This document shows positions 6,201-7,942 of a stretch of DNA of 7,942 bases, in pieces. The stretch spans positions 1 to 7,942 of the forward strand of contig WLME01000048.1 in assembly GCA_009700365.1 (NCBI GenBank). The letters are read 5' to 3'. The position numbers and the translations under genes were made by a program. The notes under the pieces were generated by a model that ran no database searches, was not told the origin of the DNA, and saw only the letters and a program-made list of their open reading frames with translations. Positions within the stretch are counted from its first letter, which is position 1, and each line of letters opens with the position of its first letter. This stretch comes from Actinomycetota bacterium (GTDB taxonomy: Bacteria; Actinomycetota; Actinomycetes; Nanopelagicales; Nanopelagicaceae).

Positions 6201-6941
6201 TTAGCCCTCCATAAAGTTTTCAAGGCCGAATGTCAGCCCTGGATGAGTAACAACCTGACGAATGCCAAGAAGAACACCTGGCATAAAACCTACTCGGTCG
6301 ATCGAATCGTGGCGAATTGAAAGTGTTTCACCGATTCCGCCGAGCAAAACTTCTTGATGGGCAACTAGTCCGCGCAAGCGAACCGAGTGCACCGGAATAT
6401 CTCCCACAGAAGCACCGCGTGCTCCTTCAAGTGAAGTTGATGTTGCATCGGGCATAGGTGCTAGCCCTGCCTCTTTGCGAGACTTCGACATGAGATCGGC
6501 CGTGCGAGCTGCTGTTCCAGATGGCGCATCAACTTTATTAGGGTGATGCAGCTCAATAATCTCTGCAGATTCGAAGTACTTTGCAGCCTTTGTTGCAAAT
6601 TCCATCATCAATACAGCCCCAATTGCGAAGTTAGGCGCAATGAGAACGCCAGACTTTGATGAAGCAAGAAGAGAATTAATCTTTGTAATGCGCGCATCAT
6701 CAAAACCGGTAGTTCCGATGACTGCGTTGATGTTGTGTGAGATAAGAAATTCAAGATTAGCCATCACAGAATCTGGGGTTGTGAAATCAACGACTACCTG
6801 GGCTCCGTTTGAGACAAGAGCGTCCAGAGAATCACCGAGGTCGAGTGATGCAACGAGTTCAAGATCGGGCGCATCTGTAACAGCTTTGACTACTTCAGAT
6901 CCCATGCGGCCACGAGCACCGAGTACGCCTACTTTGATCAT
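6201..6941 (-). CDS. dapB: 4-hydroxy-tetrahydrodipicolinate reductase (DapB)
   Basis: Reduces the DapA product to tetrahydrodipicolinate with NAD(P)H, the step after DapA in diaminopimelate/lysine synthesis; cytoplasmic homotetramer in the family. The 246 residues are typical. The Rossmann motif GARGRMG is at 8-14, GTTG at 76-79 and APNFAIG at 102-108. The substrate-binding/catalytic signature ELHHPNKVDAPSGTA is at 130-144, with H132, H133 and K136. ATG 6941 overlaps the TGA of the upstream peptidase gene (ATGA) and has an AAGGTG Shine-Dalgarno 8 bases before it, so coupled translation is likely. The redoxin gene follows 3 bases after the stop, in the same frame. dapA is about 2 kb further along on the same strand, separated by the azlCD pair and thyX. 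Confidence 0.97.
   Translation of the reverse strand: MIKVGVLGARGRMGSEVVKAVTDAPDLELVASLDLGDSLDALVSNGAQVVVDFTTPDSVMANLEFLISHNINAVIGTTGFDDARITKINSLLASSKSGVLIAPNFAIGAVLMMEFATKAAKYFESAEIIELHHPNKVDAPSGTAARTADLMSKSRKEAGLAPMPDATSTSLEGARGASVGDIPVHSVRLRGLVAHQEVLLGGIGETLSIRHDSIDRVGFMPGVLLGIRQVVTHPGLTFGLENFMEG
6205..6210 (-). promoter_or_regulatory. Shine-Dalgarno site of the redoxin gene, embedded in dapB
   Basis: GGAGGG on the minus strand, 7 bases before ATG 6197. It is formed by the final Glu-Gly codons of dapB, so the two genes share sequence across their junction. Confidence 0.8.
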
Positions 6942-7942
6942 TTCGCAAGCACCTTCTCAAATTTAGATTCGTTCTTAAATGGACCGACAAGAGCAAGCGT
7001 AGGCGTTTTGACCAAGAACTCGCTGGCAATTTCGTGAATGTCTTGGGCGCTCACGCGAGAGATAGCTTTGAGAATGTCGTCAAAATCCATTACCTGGCCA
7101 TAAACGATTTCATTCTTACCAATGCGGCTCATGCGTGAGCCCGTATCTTCTTGGCTCAAAACCAGAGAGCCACGGACTGCGCCCTTTGCGCGCTCTATCT
7201 CTTCATGTGTCATTCCATTATCGGCAACATCAGATAAGACGCTGCGGATGATCTCAACAACTTCAACAGCCTTTGTTGGATTACATCCTGCATAAAAACC
7301 AAGAACGCCAGAGCCAGCAAATTGTTGAGCATAGGCATAGACAGAGTATGCGAGTCCGCGCTTCTCACGGATCTCTTGGAATAAACGTGATGACATTCCG
7401 CCACCGAGAGCTGCAGAGAGAACTCCCATTGCAAATCGACGATCGTCGGCACGCGCAACGCCTTGCATTCCATAGAACATGTGGGCTTGTTCGCTCTTTT
7501 TAAACATCAAACCAACTGATTGCTGCTTGGTGTTTTTAATCGGAATATTGGGGCGGATTACAGGAGCTGCCAACACATCAAGGAAGTTATCCCTTGAGAG
7601 AGCTTGCTCGACCATTGCAACAACACGCTTATGTTTGATATTTCCCGCAACTGCCACAACTAGATCCTGCGGAAGATACTTCTTCTTGTAGTAATTAAAG
7701 ACGGTACTGCGAGACATGCCCTTGATGGAGTCGACAGTTCCAAGAATCGGGCGACCGATTTGGGTATCTCCATAATATGTATCGCTAAAGAGATCATGCA
7801 CAAGGTCACTTGGATCATCATCGCGCATAGCTATTTCTTCAAGAACTACTTTGCGCTCAGCATCGACATCGAGTGCAGTCACAATGGATGAAGTAATGAG
7901 ATCACTGACAACATCAATAGCCATTGGAAGATCTGTGTCGAG
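6938..7942 (-). CDS. M16 family zinc metallopeptidase (partial, N-terminus beyond the right edge)
   Basis: Insulinase/processing-protease-type peptidase related to bacterial PqqL/YmxG-like proteins; its substrate in actinobacteria is not established. The visible 334 residues start mid-protein with LDTDLPMAIDVVSD, typical of the stretch after the zinc motif. The first zinc ligands (the inverted HxxEH) lie outside the window. The downstream glutamate ligand is probably within KVVLEEI at visible residues 31-37. The M16C half carries the usual GGGMSSRLFQEIREKRGLAYSVYAY segment, with its substrate-binding Arg/Tyr region intact. The frame is open to the right edge, so the internal ATG at 7924 is not the true start. 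Its TGA overlaps the dapB ATG. In other actinobacteria this gene commonly follows pnp, so pnp may lie just beyond the window; that is a prediction only. Confidence 0.93.
   Translation of the reverse strand, partial: LDTDLPMAIDVVSDLITSSIVTALDVDAERKVVLEEIAMRDDDPSDLVHDLFSDTYYGDTQIGRPILGTVDSIKGMSRSTVFNYYKKKYLPQDLVVAVAGNIKHKRVVAMVEQALSRDNFLDVLAAPVIRPNIPIKNTKQQSVGLMFKKSEQAHMFYGMQGVARADDRRFAMGVLSAALGGGMSSRLFQEIREKRGLAYSVYAYAQQFAGSGVLGFYAGCNPTKAVEVVEIIRSVLSDVADNGMTHEEIERAKGAVRGSLVLSQEDTGSRMSRIGKNEIVYGQVMDFDDILKAISRVSAQDIHEIASEFLVKTPTLALVGPFKNESKFEKVLAK
6950..6955 (-). promoter_or_regulatory. Shine-Dalgarno site of dapB, inside the M16 peptidase gene
   Basis: AAGGTG on the minus strand, 8 bases before ATG 6941. 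It lies within the last codons of the preceding peptidase gene and is the same hexamer as used by thyX. Confidence 0.65.

Noticed and set aside
5996..6223. Alternative minus-strand frame of 75 codons over the redoxin gene
   Set aside because: It is a shifted frame of the same DNA; the 5940-6197 frame carries the CxxC and cis-proline motifs and has the strong Shine-Dalgarno.
6640..6966. Plus-strand open frame opposite the dapB start
   Set aside because: It is antisense to the Rossmann domain of dapB, which has clear motifs; no independent coding evidence.
7922..7924. ATG as the start of the M16 peptidase
   Set aside because: The frame remains open to the window edge with family-typical residues (LDTDLP) before this Met, and the zinc-binding N-terminal motif must lie further upstream.

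Overview
This 7.9 kb window looks like chromosomal housekeeping DNA from a small-genome, moderately low-GC actinobacterium. Three things suggest this. The gene order M16 peptidase - dapB ... thyX - dapA - rnj - ftsK is an actinobacterial arrangement. The RNase J and FtsK proteins have actinobacterial-style N-termini (MTQHPHPNLG...; ...GARDLDPEHHRDG...). The genes are packed very tightly: gaps of 50, 11, 16, 60 and 3 bases, and several 4-base overlaps. Base composition by eye is roughly mid-40s percent GC, low for the phylum. This would fit streamlined freshwater Actinobacteria of the acI/Nanopelagicales type, but the placement is an inference.

Layout from left to right. Bases 1-1535 (minus) hold the N-terminal 511 codons of the FtsK/SpoIIIE DNA translocase, running off the left edge. 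Then come rnj (RNase J, minus), dapA (minus) and thyX (minus), a run with one orientation and gaps of 50, 11 and 16 bases. A 60-base divergent intergenic region separates thyX from a plus-strand pair, azlC-azlD, which encodes a branched-chain amino acid exporter and overlaps by ATGA. azlD meets a minus-strand glutaredoxin-like gene tail to tail, with overlapping stop codons. That gene is preceded by dapB (minus), which in turn overlaps by ATGA the M16 zinc-peptidase gene (minus) that runs off the right edge. No stretch over 300 bases lacks a gene. I see no RNA genes, IS elements, CRISPR arrays or convincing intrinsic terminators.

How the genes relate. DapA and DapB catalyse consecutive steps of the diaminopimelate/lysine pathway. 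ThyX makes dTMP. RNase J processes RNA, and FtsK moves chromosome termini at the septum. AzlCD would export branched-chain amino acids. The small redoxin is probably a mycoredoxin/NrdH-like thiol protein co-transcribed with dapB. There appear to be two minus-strand units (M16-dapB-redoxin and thyX-dapA-rnj-ftsK), with the plus-strand azlCD pair wedged between them.

I found no clearly novel system. The most useful observations concern expression. ftsK and dapA lack a Shine-Dalgarno sequence, but each has the same TAAGAT hexamer (a TANNNT-type -10) 6-7 bases before its start codon, the hallmark of leaderless transcripts. thyX, dapB and the redoxin gene instead have ordinary Shine-Dalgarno sites. 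Also of note are the azlCD insertion, the overlapping convergent stops, and a single stop codon that separates dapB and the redoxin gene in the same reading frame.
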